NCBI RefSeq assembly: GCF_963662255.1
Contig: NW_026912178.1
Location: 1,798,001 to 1,862,000 of the forward strand
Length of the DNA stretch: 64,000 nt
From: Cinclus cinclus
Taxonomy: Eukaryota > Chordata > Aves > Passeriformes > Cinclidae
Reading direction: 5' to 3'
Positions 11,272 through 25,522 of the stretch are shown here, piece after piece (positions within the stretch are counted from its first letter, which is position 1; each line of letters opens with the position of its first letter). The notes under the pieces are model-generated. The model was not told the origin of the DNA and made no database searches. It was given only the letters and a program-made list of their open reading frames with translations. The translations under genes and the position numbers were made by a program.

Positions 11272-13165
11272 TCTAATGATCCCCTGTGTCACCAGGGGTT
11301 GTAATAGGGCCAGGGATGAATTGTGAAAGCATGGAGCACAAGAAAAACATGGAAACATTTTGACACCATGGAGGCCAAGACTCAAATGATTCATTGTAAC
11401 ACGAAGTGGCCTAAAAGGGCATGGGATGCATTGTGACACCATAGGGGTTAAGAGAAGCAAGGAACCATTGTGACCCAATGCAGGCTAACAATCTAAGAAT
11501 CCCTTTTGACACCAGGGGGCGCAAAAGGACCACGGATGAACTGTGAAAGCATGGGGACCTATAGAAGCAAGGATCTATTATGACACCATGAAGGCCAAGA
11601 ATCAAATGATTCATTGTGACATCAAGTGGCCTAAAAGGGCTTGGAATGCATTGTGACATCACAGAGGTTAAGAGGAGCAAGGAACCATTGTTACTCAAGG
11701 GAGGCTAACAATCTAATGATCCATTGTGACACCAGGGGTTGTAATAGGGCCAGGGATGAATTGTGAAAGCATGGAGCCCAAGAAAAACATGGAAACATTT
11801 TAACACCATAGAGGCCAAGACTCAAATGATTCATTGTAACACCAAGTGGCCTAAAAGGGCATGGGATGCATTGTGCCACCACAGGGGTTAAGAGAAGCAA
11901 GGAAGCATTCTGACCCAATGCAGGCTAACAATCTAAGAATCCCTTTTGACACCAGGGGGCGCAAAAGGACCACGGATGAACTGTGACAGCATGGGGACCT
12001 ATAGAAGCAAGGATCTATTATGACACCATGAAGGCCAAGAATCAAATGATTCATTGTGACATCAAGTGGCCTAAAAGGGCATGGGATGCATTGTGACACC
12101 ACAGAGGTTAAGAGAAGCAAGGAACCATTGTGACTCAATGCAGGCTAACAATCTAAGAATCCCTTTTGACACCAGGGGGCGCAAAAGGACCACGGATGAA
12201 CTGTGACAGCATGGGGACCTATAGAAGCAAGGATCTATTATGACACCATGAAGGCCAAGAATCAAATGATTCATTGTGACATCAAGTGGCCTAAAAGGGC
12301 TTGGAATGCATTGTGACACCTCAGAGGTTAAGAGAAGCCGGGAACCATTGTGGCCCAAGGGAGGCTAACAATCTAATGATCCCCTGTGACACCAGGGGTT
12401 GTAATAGGGCCAGGGATGAATTGTGAAAGCATGGGGCGCAATTAATCATGGAAATATTATGACACCATAGAGGCCAAGACTCAAATGATTCATTGTAACA
12501 CCAAGTGGCCTAAAAGGGCATGGGATGCATTGTGACACCACAGAGGTTAAGAGAAGCAAGGAACCATTGTGACCCAATGCAGGCTAACAATCTAAGAATC
12601 CCTTTTGACACCAGGGGGCGTAAAAGGACTACGGATGAACTGTGACAGCATGGGGACCTATAGAAGCAAGGATCTATTATGACACCATGAAGGCCAAGAA
12701 TCAAATGATTCATTGTGACATCAAGTGGCCTAAAAGGGCATGGGTTGCATTGTGACACCACAGAGGTTAAGAGAAGCAAGGAACCATTGTGACCCAATGG
12801 GGGCTAACAATCTAAGAATCCCTTTTGACACCAGGGGGCGCAAAAGGACCACGGATGAACTGTGACAGCATGGGGACCTATAGAAGCAAGGATTTATTAT
12901 GACACCATGAAGGCCAAGAATCAAATGATTCATTGTGACATCAAGTGGCCTAAAAGGGCTTGGAATGCATTGTGACACCACAGAGGTTAAGAGAAGCAGG
13001 GAACCATTGTGACCCAAGGGAGGCTAACAATCTAATGATCCATTGTGACACCAGGGGTTGTAATAGGGCCAGGGATGAATTGTGAAAGCATGGGGCACAA
13101 TAAATCATGGAAATATTATGACACCATAGAGGCCAAGACTCAAATGATTCATTGTAACACCAAGT
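11272..13165. repeat. Block S, partial further copy
   Basis: About 1.9 kb matching the start of S1 at offset 7,257 and the region from 33703 at offset 22,431. It keeps the unit order A, B (gaaagc variant), A (TTACTC), B (TTCTGAC), B, A', B, B, A' and then leaves the S pattern. Its second half is also the beginning of the 5,058-bp repeat, so the two repeat systems share a junction here. Confidence 0.8.
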
Positions 13166-13864
13166 GGCCTTAAAGGGCATGGGATGCATTGTGACACCAC
13201 AGAGGTTAAGAGAAGCAGGGAACCATTGTGACCCAATGCAGGCTAACAATCTAAGAATCCCTTTTGACACCAGGGGGCGCAAAAGGACCACGGATGAACT
13301 GTGACAGCATGGGGACCTATAGAAGCAAGGATCTATTATGACACCATGAAGGCCAAGAATCAAATGATTCATTGTGACGTCAAGTGGCCTAAAGGGGCAT
13401 GGGATGCATTGTGACAACACAGAGGTTAAGAGAAGCAAGGAACCATTGTGACCCAATGCAGGCTAACAATCTAAGAATCCCTTTTGACACCAGGGGGCGG
13501 AAAAGGACCACGCATGAACTGTGACAGCATGGGGACCTATAGAAGCAAGGATCTATTATGACACCATGAAGGCCAAGAATCAAATGATTCATTGTGACGT
13601 CAAGTGGCCTAAAAGGGCTTGGAATGCATTGTGACACCACAGAGGTTAAGAGAAGCAAGGAACCATTGTGACCCAATGGAGGCTAACAATCTAATGATCC
13701 ATTGTGACACCAGGGGTTGTAATAGGGCCAGGGATGAATTGTGCAAGCATGGGGACCAAGAAAAACATGGAAACATTTTGACACCATAGAGGCGAAGACT
13801 CAAATGATTCATTGTAACACCAAGTGGCCTAAAAGGGTATGGGATGCATTGTGCCACCACAGAG

Positions 13865-14738
13865 GTTAAGAGAAGCAAGGAACCATTGTGACCCAATGCA
13901 GGCTAACTATCTAAGATTCCTTTTTGACACCAGGGGGTGCAAAAGGACCACGGATGAACTGTGACAGCATGGGGACCTATAGAAGCAAGGATCTATTATG
14001 ACACCATGAAGGCCAAGAATCAAATGATTCATTGTGACATCAAGTGGCCTAAAAGGGCATGGGATGCATTGTGACACCACAGAGGTTAAGAGAAGCCGGG
14101 AACCATTGTGGCCCAAGGGAGGCTAACAATCTAATGATCCCCAGTGACACCAGGGGTTGTAATAGGGCCAGGGATGAATTGTGAAAGCATGGGGCCCAAG
14201 AAAAACATGGAAACATTTTGACACCATAGAGGCGAAGACTCAAATGATTCATTGTAACACCAAGTGGCCTAAAAGGTCATGGGATGCATTGTGCCACCAC
14301 AGAGGTTAAGAGAAGCAAGGAACCATTGTGACCCAATGCAGGCTAACTATCTAAGATTCCTTTTTGACACCAGGGGGTGCAAAAGGACCACGGATGAGCT
14401 GTGACAGCATGGGGACCTATAGAAGCAAGGATCTATTATGACACCATGAAGGCCAAGAATCAAATGATTCATTGTGACATCAAGTGGCCTAAAAGGGCAT
14501 GGGATGCATTGTGACACCACAGAGGTTAAGAGAAGCAAGGAACCATTGTGAGCCAATGCAGGCTAACAGTCTAAGAATCCCTTTTGACACCAGGGGGCGC
14601 AAAAGGACCACGGATGAACTGTGACAGCATGGGGACCTATAGAAGCAAGGATCTATTATGACACCATGAAGGCCAAGAATCAAATGATTCATTGTGACAT
14701 CAAGTGGCCTAAAAGGGCTTGGAATGCATTGTGACACC
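13865..14738. repeat. Four-monomer segment duplicated 2,640 bp downstream
   Basis: This 874-bp tract recurs at 16505-17378 (offset 2,640 = 12 x 220). I compared the two tracts line by line and saw no difference, including the private variants CCCCAGTGACACC, GAGGCGAAG, AAAAGGTCATGGG and GATGAGCTG. It lies inside copy 1 of the 5,058-bp repeat and represents a further recent internal duplication. Confidence 0.85.
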
Positions 14739-16267
14739 ACAGAGGTTAAGAGAAGCAAGGAACCATTGTGACCCAAGGGAGGCTAACAATCTAATGATCC
14801 CCTGTGTCACCAGGGGTTGTAATAGGGCCAGGGATGAATTGTGAAAGCATGGAGCACAAGAAAAACATGGAAACATTTTGACACCATGGAGGCCAAGACT
14901 CAAATGATTCATTGTAACACGAAGTGGCCTAAAAGGGCATGGGATGCATTGTGACACCATAGGGGTTAAGAGAAGCAAGGAACCATTGTGACCCAATGCA
15001 GGCTAACAATCTAAGAATCCCTTTTGACACCAGGGGGCGCAAAAGGACCACCGATGAACTGTGACAGCATGGGGACCTATAGAAGCAAGGATCTATTATG
15101 ACACCATGAAGGCCAAGAATCAAATGATTCATTGTGACACCAAGTGGCCTAAAAGGGCTTGGAATGCATTGTGACACCACAGAGGTTAAGAGAAGCAAGG
15201 ACCCATTGTGACCCAAGGGAGGCTAACAATCTAAGGATCCCCTGTGACACCAGGAGTTGTAATAGGGCCAGGGATGAATTGTGAAAGCATGGGGCCCAAG
15301 TAAAACATGGAAACATTATGACACCATAGAGGCCAAGACTCAAATGATTCATTGTAACACCAAGTGGCCTAAAAGGGCATGGGATGCATTGTGACACCAC
15401 AGAGGCTAAGAGAAGCTGGGAACAATTGTGACCCAATGCAGGCTAACAATCTAAGAATCCCTTTTGACACCAGGGGGCGCAAAAGGACCACGGATGAACT
15501 GTGAAAGCATGGGGACCTATAGAAGCAAGGATCTATTATGACACCATGAAGGCCAAGAATCAAATGATTCATTGTGACATCAAGTGGCCTAAAAGGGCTT
15601 GGAATGCATTGTGACACCACAGAGGTTAAGAGGAGCAAGGAACCATTGTTACTCAAGGGAGGCTAACAATCTAATGATCCATTGTGACACCAGGGGTTGT
15701 AATAGGGCCAGGGATGAATTGTGAAAGCATGGAGCCCAAGAAAAACATGGAAACATTTTAACACCATAGAGGCCAAGACTCAAATGATTCATTGTAACAC
15801 CAAGTGGCCTAAAAGGGCATGGGATGCATTGTGCCACCACAGGGGTTAAGAGAAGCAAGGAAGCATTCTGACCCAATGCAGGCTAACTATCTAAGATTCC
15901 TTTTTGACACCAGGGGGTGCAAAAGGACCACGGATGAACTGTGACAGCATGGGGACCTATAGAAGCAAGGATCTATTATGACACCATGAAGGCCAAGAAT
16001 CAAATGATTCATTGTGACATCAAGTGGCCTAAAAGGGCATGGGATGCATTGTGACACCACAGAGGTTAAGAGAAGCAAGGAACCATTGTGAGCCAATGCA
16101 GGCTAACAGTCTAAGAATCCCTTTTGACACCAGGGGGCGCAAAAGGACCACGGATGAACTGTGACAGCATGGGGACCTATAGAAGCAAGGATCTATTATG
16201 ACACCATGAAGGCCAAGAATCAAATGATTCATTGTGACATCAAGTGGCCTAAAAGGGCTTGGAATGC

Positions 16268-16487
16268 ATTGTGACACCACAGAGGTTAAGAGAAGCAAGG
16301 AACCATTGTGACCCAATGCAGGCTAACAATCTAATGATCCCCTGTGTCACCAGGGGTTGTAATAGGGCCAGGGATGAATTGTGAAAGCATGGAGCACAAG
16401 AAAAACATGGAAACATTTTGACACCATGGAGGCCAAGACTCAAATGATTCATTGTAACACGAAGTGGCCTAAAAGGGCATGGGATGC
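16268..16487 (+). repeat. Chimeric monomer: B start of subrepeat 2, A remainder
   Basis: Subrepeat 2 reads CCCAATGCAGG (class B) and then AATCTAATGATCCCC with GTGTCACC (class A). It is the reciprocal arrangement of the unit at 7250. Copies lie at 21986-22205 and 25286-25505, spread by the 5,058-bp and 3,300-bp repeats. Confidence 0.82.
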
Positions 16488-17212
16488 ATTGTGACACCAT
16501 AGGGGTTAAGAGAAGCAAGGAACCATTGTGACCCAATGCAGGCTAACTATCTAAGATTCCTTTTTGACACCAGGGGGTGCAAAAGGACCACGGATGAACT
16601 GTGACAGCATGGGGACCTATAGAAGCAAGGATCTATTATGACACCATGAAGGCCAAGAATCAAATGATTCATTGTGACATCAAGTGGCCTAAAAGGGCAT
16701 GGGATGCATTGTGACACCACAGAGGTTAAGAGAAGCCGGGAACCATTGTGGCCCAAGGGAGGCTAACAATCTAATGATCCCCAGTGACACCAGGGGTTGT
16801 AATAGGGCCAGGGATGAATTGTGAAAGCATGGGGCCCAAGAAAAACATGGAAACATTTTGACACCATAGAGGCGAAGACTCAAATGATTCATTGTAACAC
16901 CAAGTGGCCTAAAAGGTCATGGGATGCATTGTGCCACCACAGAGGTTAAGAGAAGCAAGGAACCATTGTGACCCAATGCAGGCTAACTATCTAAGATTCC
17001 TTTTTGACACCAGGGGGTGCAAAAGGACCACGGATGAGCTGTGACAGCATGGGGACCTATAGAAGCAAGGATCTATTATGACACCATGAAGGCCAAGAAT
17101 CAAATGATTCATTGTGACATCAAGTGGCCTAAAAGGGCATGGGATGCATTGTGACACCACAGAGGTTAAGAGAAGCAAGGAACCATTGTGAGCCAATGCA
17201 GGCTAACAGTCT

Positions 17213-20200
17213 AAGAATCCCTTTTGACACCAGGGGGCGCAAAAGGACCACGGATGAACTGTGACAGCATGGGGACCTATAGAAGCAAGGATCTATTATG
17301 ACACCATGAAGGCCAAGAATCAAATGATTCATTGTGACATCAAGTGGCCTAAAAGGGCTTGGAATGCATTGTGACACCTCAGAGGTTAAGAGAAGCCGGG
17401 AACCATTGTGGCCCAAGGGAGGCTAACAATCTAATGATCCCCTGTGACACCAGGGGTTGTAATAGGGCCAGGGATGAATTGTGAAAGCATGGGGCGCAAT
17501 TAATCATGGAAATATTATGACACCATAGAGGCCAAGACTCAAATGATTCATTGTAACACCAAGTGGCCTAAAAGGGCATGGGATGCATTGTGACACCACA
17601 GAGGTTAAGAGAAGCAAGGAACCATTGTGACCCAATGCAGGCTAACAATCTAAGAATCCCTTTTGACACCAGGGGGCGTAAAAGGACTACGGATGAACTG
17701 TGACAGCATGGGGACCTATAGAAGCAAGGATCTATTATGACACCATGAAGGCCAAGAATCAAATGATTCATTGTGACATCAAGTGGCCTAAAAGGGCATG
17801 GGTTGCATTGTGACACCACAGAGGTTAAGAGAAGCAAGGAACCATTGTGACCCAATGGGGGCTAACAATCTAAGAATCCCTTTTGACACCAGGGGGCGCA
17901 AAAGGACCACGGATGAACTGTGACAGCATGGGGACCTATAGAAGCAAGGATTTATTATGACACCATGAAGGCCAAGAATCAAATGATTCATTGTGACATC
18001 AAGTGGCCTAAAAGGGCTTGGAATGCATTGTGACACCACAGAGGTTAAGAGAAGCAGGGAACCATTGTGACCCAAGGGAGGCTAACAATCTAATGATCCA
18101 TTGTGACACCAGGGGTTGTAATAGGGCCAGGGATGAATTGTGAAAGCATGGGGCACAATAAATCATGGAAATATTATGACACCATAGAGGCCAAGACTCA
18201 AATGATTCATTGTAACACCAAGTGGCCTTAAAGGGCATGGGATGCATTGTGACACCACAGAGGTTAAGAGAAGCAGGGAACCATTGTGACCCAATGCAGG
18301 CTAACAATCTAAGAATCCCTTTTGACACCAGGGGGCGCAAAAGGACCACGGATGAACTGTGACAGCATGGGGACCTATAGAAGCAAGGATCTATTATGAC
18401 ACCATGAAGGCCAAGAATCAAATGATTCATTGTGACGTCAAGTGGCCTAAAGGGGCATGGGATGCATTGTGACAACACAGAGGTTAAGAGAAGCAAGGAA
18501 CCATTGTGACCCAATGCAGGCTAACAATCTAAGAATCCCTTTTGACACCAGGGGGCGGAAAAGGACCACGCATGAACTGTGACAGCATGGGGACCTATAG
18601 AAGCAAGGATCTATTATGACACCATGAAGGCCAAGAATCAAATGATTCATTGTGACGTCAAGTGGCCTAAAAGGGCTTGGAATGCATTGTGACACCACAG
18701 AGGTTAAGAGAAGCAAGGAACCATTGTGACCCAATGGAGGCTAACAATCTAATGATCCATTGTGACACCAGGGGTTGTAATAGGGCCAGGGATGAATTGT
18801 GCAAGCATGGGGACCAAGAAAAACATGGAAACATTTTGACACCATAGAGGCGAAGACTCAAATGATTCATTGTAACACCAAGTGGCCTAAAAGGGTATGG
18901 GATGCATTGTGCCACCACAGAGGTTAAGAGAAGCAAGGAACCATTGTGACCCAATGCAGGCTAACTATCTAAGATTCCTTTTTGACACCAGGGGGTGCAA
19001 AAGGACCACGGATGAACTGTGACAGCATGGGGACCTATAGAAGCAAGGATCTATTATGACACCATGAAGGCCAAGAATCAAATGATTCATTGTGACATCA
19101 AGTGGCCTAAAAGGGCATGGGATGCATTGTGACACCACAGAGGTTAAGAGAAGCCGGGAACCATTGTGGCCCAAGGGAGGCTAACAATCTAATGATCCCC
19201 AGTGACACCAGGGGTTGTAATAGGGCCAGGGATGAATTGTGAAAGCATGGGGCCCAAGAAAAACATGGAAACATTTTGACACCATAGAGGCGAAGACTCA
19301 AATGATTCATTGTAACACCAAGTGGCCTAAAAGGTCATGGGATGCATTGTGCCACCACAGAGGTTAAGAGAAGCAAGGAACCATTGTGACCCAATGCAGG
19401 CTAACTATCTAAGATTCCTTTTTGACACCAGGGGGTGCAAAAGGACCACGGATGAGCTGTGACAGCATGGGGACCTATAGAAGCAAGGATCTATTATGAC
19501 ACCATGAAGGCCAAGAATCAAATGATTCATTGTGACATCAAGTGGCCTAAAAGGGCATGGGATGCATTGTGACACCACAGAGGTTAAGAGAAGCAAGGAA
19601 CCATTGTGAGCCAATGCAGGCTAACAGTCTAAGAATCCCTTTTGACACCAGGGGGCGCAAAAGGACCACGGATGAACTGTGACAGCATGGGGACCTATAG
19701 AAGCAAGGATCTATTATGACACCATGAAGGCCAAGAATCAAATGATTCATTGTGACATCAAGTGGCCTAAAAGGGCTTGGAATGCATTGTGACACCACAG
19801 AGGTTAAGAGAAGCAAGGAACCATTGTGACCCAAGGGAGGCTAACAATCTAATGATCCCCTGTGTCACCAGGGGTTGTAATAGGGCCAGGGATGAATTGT
19901 GAAAGCATGGAGCACAAGAAAAACATGGAAACATTTTGACACCATGGAGGCCAAGACTCAAATGATTCATTGTAACACGAAGTGGCCTAAAAGGGCATGG
20001 GATGCATTGTGACACCATAGGGGTTAAGAGAAGCAAGGAACCATTGTGACCCAATGCAGGCTAACAATCTAAGAATCCCTTTTGACACCAGGGGGCGCAA
20101 AAGGACCACCGATGAACTGTGACAGCATGGGGACCTATAGAAGCAAGGATCTATTATGACACCATGAAGGCCAAGAATCAAATGATTCATTGTGACACCA

Positions 20201-21353
20201 AGTGGCCTAAAAGGGCTTGGAATGCATTGTGACACCACAGAGGTTAAGAGAAGCAAGGACCCATTGTGACCCAAGGGAGGCTAACAATCTAAGGATCCCC
20301 TGTGACACCAGGAGTTGTAATAGGGCCAGGGATGAATTGTGAAAGCATGGGGCCCAAGTAAAACATGGAAACATTATGACACCATAGAGGCCAAGACTCA
20401 AATGATTCATTGTAACACCAAGTGGCCTAAAAGGGCATGGGATGCATTGTGACACCACAGAGGCTAAGAGAAGCTGGGAACAATTGTGACCCAATGCAGG
20501 CTAACAATCTAAGAATCCCTTTTGACACCAGGGGGCGCAAAAGGACCACGGATGAACTGTGAAAGCATGGGGACCTATAGAAGCAAGGATCTATTATGAC
20601 ACCATGAAGGCCAAGAATCAAATGATTCATTGTGACATCAAGTGGCCTAAAAGGGCTTGGAATGCATTGTGACATCACAGAGGTTAAGAGGAGCAAGGAA
20701 CCATTGTTACTCAAGGGAGGCTAACAATCTAATGATCCATTGTGACACCAGGGGTTGTAATAGGGCCAGGGATGAATTGTGAAAGCATGGAGCCCAAGAA
20801 AAACATGGAAACATTTTAACACCATAGAGGCCAAGACTCAAATGATTCATTGTAACACCAAGTGGCCTAAAAGGGCATGGGATGCATTGTGCCACCACAG
20901 GGGTTAAGAGAAGCAAGGAAGCATTCTGACCCAATGCAGGCTAACTATCTAAGATTCCTTTTTGACACCAGGGGGTGCAAAAGGACCACGGATGAACTGT
21001 GACAGCATGGGGACCTATAGAAGCAAGGATCTATTATGACACCATGAAGGCCAAGAATCAAATGATTCATTGTGACATCAAGTGGCCTAAAAGGGCATGG
21101 GATGCATTGTGACACCACAGAGGTTAAGAGAAGCAAGGAACCATTGTGAGCCAATGCAGGCTAACAGTCTAAGAATCCCTTTTGACACCAGGGGGCGCAA
21201 AAGGACCACGGATGAACTGTGACAGCATGGGGACCTATAGAAGCAAGGATCTATTATGACACCATGAAGGCCAAGAATCAAATGATTCATTGTGACATCA
21301 AGTGGCCTAAAAGGGCTTGGAATGCATTGTGACACCACAGAGGTTAAGAGAAG
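17213..21353. repeat. 5,058-bp higher-order repeat, partial copy 2
   Basis: About 4.1 kb repeating 12155-16295 in order, with the two A' units at about 17497 and 18157. The match ends near 21353, where this copy reads AAGCCGGGAACC and copy 1 reads AAGCAAGGAACC. Its last 2.4 kb is also the first part of the 3,300-bp repeat, which therefore arose by duplication inside this copy. Confidence 0.85.
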
Positions 21354-22222
21354 CCGGGAACCATTGTGGCCCAAGGGAGGCTAACAATCTAATGATCCCC
21401 AGTGACACCAGGGGTTGTAATAGGGCCAGGGATGAATTGTGAAAGCATGGGGCCCTAGAAAAACATGGAAACATTTTGACACCATAGAGGCGAAGACTCA
21501 AATGATTCATTGTAACACCAAGTGGCCTAAAAGGTCATGGGATGCATTGTGCCACCACAGAGGTTAAGAGAAGCAAGGAACCATTGTGACCCAATGCAGG
21601 CTAACTATCTAAGATTCCTTTTTGACACCAGGGGGTGCAAAAGGACCACGGATGAACTGTGACAGCATGGGGACCTATAGAAGCAAGGATCTATTATGAC
21701 ACCATGAAGGCCAAGAATCAAATGATTCATTGTGACATCAAGTGGCCTAAAAGGGCATGGGATGCATTGTGACACCACAGAGGTTAAGAGAAGCAAGGAA
21801 CCATTGTGAGCCAATGCAGGCTAACAGTCTAAGAATCCCTTTTGACACCAGGGGGCGCAAAAGGACCACGGATGAACTGTGACAGCATGGGGACCTATAG
21901 AAGCAAGGATCTATTATGACACCATGAAGGCCAAGAATCAAATGATTCATTGTGACATCAAGTGGCCTAAAAGGGCTTGGAATGCATTGTGACACCACAG
22001 AGGTTAAGAGAAGCAAGGAACCATTGTGACCCAATGCAGGCTAACAATCTAATGATCCCCTGTGTCACCAGGGGTTGTAATAGGGCCAGGGATGAATTGT
22101 GAAAGCATGGAGCACAAGAAAAACATGGAAACATTTTGACACCATGGAGGCCAAGACTCAAATGATTCATTGTAACACGAAGTGGCCTAAAAGGGCATGG
22201 GATGCATTGTGACACCATAGGG
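18923..22222. repeat. 3,300-bp higher-order repeat, copy 1 (15 monomers)
   Basis: Fifteen 220-bp units, six A and nine B, with no 219-bp unit. Read cyclically from the first A the order is ABB AB AB ABB ABB AB. Offset-3,300 matching begins after 18922, where upstream sequences differ (CCACAGAGG here, CCATAGGGG before copy 2). It contains the chimeric unit at 21986 and the private variant GGGCCCTAGAAAAAC near 21453. Confidence 0.92.
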
Positions 22223-25200
22223 GTTAAGAGAAGCAAGGAACCATTGTGACCCAATGCAGGCTAACTATCTAAGATTCCTTTTTGACACCAGGGGGTGCAA
22301 AAGGACCACGGATGAACTGTGACAGCATGGGGACCTATAGAAGCAAGGATCTATTATGACACCATGAAGGCCAAGAATCAAATGATTCATTGTGACATCA
22401 AGTGGCCTAAAAGGGCATGGGATGCATTGTGACACCACAGAGGTTAAGAGAAGCCGGGAACCATTGTGGCCCAAGGGAGGCTAACAATCTAATGATCCCC
22501 AGTGACACCAGGGGTTGTAATAGGGCCAGGGATGAATTGTGAAAGCATGGGGCCCAAGAAAAACATGGAAACATTTTGACACCATAGAGGCGAAGACTCA
22601 AATGATTCATTGTAACACCAAGTGGCCTAAAAGGTCATGGGATGCATTGTGCCACCACAGAGGTTAAGAGAAGCAAGGAACCATTGTGACCCAATGCAGG
22701 CTAACTATCTAAGATTCCTTTTTGACACCAGGGGGTGCAAAAGGACCACGGATGAGCTGTGACAGCATGGGGACCTATAGAAGCAAGGATCTATTATGAC
22801 ACCATGAAGGCCAAGAATCAAATGATTCATTGTGACATCAAGTGGCCTAAAAGGGCATGGGATGCATTGTGACACCACAGAGGTTAAGAGAAGCAAGGAA
22901 CCATTGTGAGCCAATGCAGGCTAACAGTCTAAGAATCCCTTTTGACACCAGGGGGCGCAAAAGGACCACGGATGAACTGTGACAGCATGGGGACCTATAG
23001 AAGCAAGGATCTATTATGACACCATGAAGGCCAAGAATCAAATGATTCATTGTGACATCAAGTGGCCTAAAAGGGCTTGGAATGCATTGTGACACCACAG
23101 AGGTTAAGAGAAGCAAGGAACCATTGTGACCCAAGGGAGGCTAACAATCTAATGATCCCCTGTGTCACCAGGGGTTGTAATAGGGCCAGGGATGAATTGT
23201 GAAAGCATGGAGCACAAGAAAAACATGGAAACATTTTGACACCATGGAGGCCAAGACTCAAATGATTCATTGTAACACGAAGTGGCCTAAAAGGGCATGG
23301 GATGCATTGTGACACCATAGGGGTTAAGAGAAGCAAGGAACCATTGTGACCCAATGCAGGCTAACAATCTAAGAATCCCTTTTGACACCAGGGGGCGCAA
23401 AAGGACCACCGATGAACTGTGACAGCATGGGGACCTATAGAAGCAAGGATCTATTATGACACCATGAAGGCCAAGAATCAAATGATTCATTGTGACACCA
23501 AGTGGCCTAAAAGGGCTTGGAATGCATTGTGACACCACAGAGGTTAAGAGAAGCAAGGACCCATTGTGACCCAAGGGAGGCTAACAATCTAAGGATCCCC
23601 TGTGACACCAGGAGTTGTAATAGGGCCAGGGATGAATTGTGAAAGCATGGGGCCCAAGTAAAACATGGAAACATTATGACACCATAGAGGCCAAGACTCA
23701 AATGATTCATTGTAACACCAAGTGGCCTAAAAGGGCATGGGATGCATTGTGACACCACAGAGGCTAAGAGAAGCTGGGAACAATTGTGACCCAATGCAGG
23801 CTAACAATCTAAGAATCCCTTTTGACACCAGGGGGCGCAAAAGGACCACGGATGAACTGTGAAAGCATGGGGACCTATAGAAGCAAGGATCTATTATGAC
23901 ACCATGAAGGCCAAGAATCAAATGATTCATTGTGACATCAAGTGGCCTAAAAGGGCTTGGAATGCATTGTGACATCACAGAGGTTAAGAGGAGCAAGGAA
24001 CCATTGTTACTCAAGGGAGGCTAACAATCTAATGATCCATTGTGACACCAGGGGTTGTAATAGGGCCAGGGATGAATTGTGAAAGCATGGAGCCCAAGAA
24101 AAACATGGAAACATTTTAACACCATAGAGGCCAAGACTCAAATGATTCATTGTAACACCAAGTGGCCTAAAAGGGCATGGGATGCATTGTGCCACCACAG
24201 GGGTTAAGAGAAGCAAGGAAGCATTCTGACCCAATGCAGGCTAACTATCTAAGATTCCTTTTTGACACCAGGGGGTGCAAAAGGACCACGGATGAACTGT
24301 GACAGCATGGGGACCTATAGAAGCAAGGATCTATTATGACACCATGAAGGCCAAGAATCAAATGATTCATTGTGACATCAAGTGGCCTAAAAGGGCATGG
24401 GATGCATTGTGACACCACAGAGGTTAAGAGAAGCAAGGAACCATTGTGAGCCAATGCAGGCTAACAGTCTAAGAATCCCTTTTGACACCAGGGGGCGCAA
24501 AAGGACCACGGATGAACTGTGACAGCATGGGGACCTATAGAAGCAAGGATCTATTATGACACCATGAAGGCCAAGAATCAAATGATTCATTGTGACATCA
24601 AGTGGCCTAAAAGGGCTTGGAATGCATTGTGACACCACAGAGGTTAAGAGAAGCCGGGAACCATTGTGGCCCAAGGGAGGCTAACAATCTAATGATCCCC
24701 AGTGACACCAGGGGTTGTAATAGGGCCAGGGATGAATTGTGAAAGCATGGGGCCCTAGAAAAACATGGAAACATTTTGACACCATAGAGGCGAAGACTCA
24801 AATGATTCATTGTAACACCAAGTGGCCTAAAAGGTCATGGGATGCATTGTGCCACCACAGAGGTTAAGAGAAGCAAGGAACCATTGTGACCCAATGCAGG
24901 CTAACTATCTAAGATTCCTTTTTGACACCAGGGGGTGCAAAAGGACCACGGATGAACTGTGACAGCATGGGGACCTATAGAAGCAAGGATCTATTATGAC
25001 ACCATGAAGGCCAAGAATCAAATGATTCATTGTGACATCAAGTGGCCTAAAAGGGCATGGGATGCATTGTGACACCACAGAGGTTAAGAGAAGCAAGGAA
25101 CCATTGTGAGCCAATGCAGGCTAACAGTCTAAGAATCCCTTTTGACACCAGGGGGCGCAAAAGGACCACGGATGAACTGTGACAGCATGGGGACCTATAG

Positions 25201-25522
25201 AAGCAAGGATCTATTATGACACCATGAAGGCCAAGAATCAAATGATTCATTGTGACATCAAGTGGCCTAAAAGGGCTTGGAATGCATTGTGACACCACAG
25301 AGGTTAAGAGAAGCAAGGAACCATTGTGACCCAATGCAGGCTAACAATCTAATGATCCCCTGTGTCACCAGGGGTTGTAATAGGGCCAGGGATGAATTGT
25401 GAAAGCATGGAGCACAAGAAAAACATGGAAACATTTTGACACCATGGAGGCCAAGACTCAAATGATTCATTGTAACACGAAGTGGCCTAAAAGGGCATGG
25501 GATGCATTGTGACACCATAGGG
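22223..25522. repeat. 3,300-bp higher-order repeat, copy 2
   Basis: This immediate second copy follows copy 1 without a gap, and the match extends about 43 bp further to 25565. Because 3,300 is a multiple of the 60-base line, the copies can be compared line against line, and I saw no mismatch. Rare variants such as GATGAGCTG, CACCGATG and GGGCCCTAG are all shared. Exact identity over 3.3 kb points to a very recent duplication, or to an assembly error. Confidence 0.92.

Larger units (their letters stand above)
12155..17212. repeat. 5,058-bp higher-order repeat, copy 1 (23 monomers)
   Basis: Twenty-three units, two of them 219 bp, giving 5,060 - 2 bp. Markers include GACGTCAAG at 13377 and 13597, GTGCAAGCATGGGG near 13741, and the series later found in the 3.3-kb repeat. 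Matching at offset 5,058 holds for x from about 12155 to about 16295. The remainder, about 16300-17212, has a different source: part of it copies 13865-14738. Confidence 0.86.
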
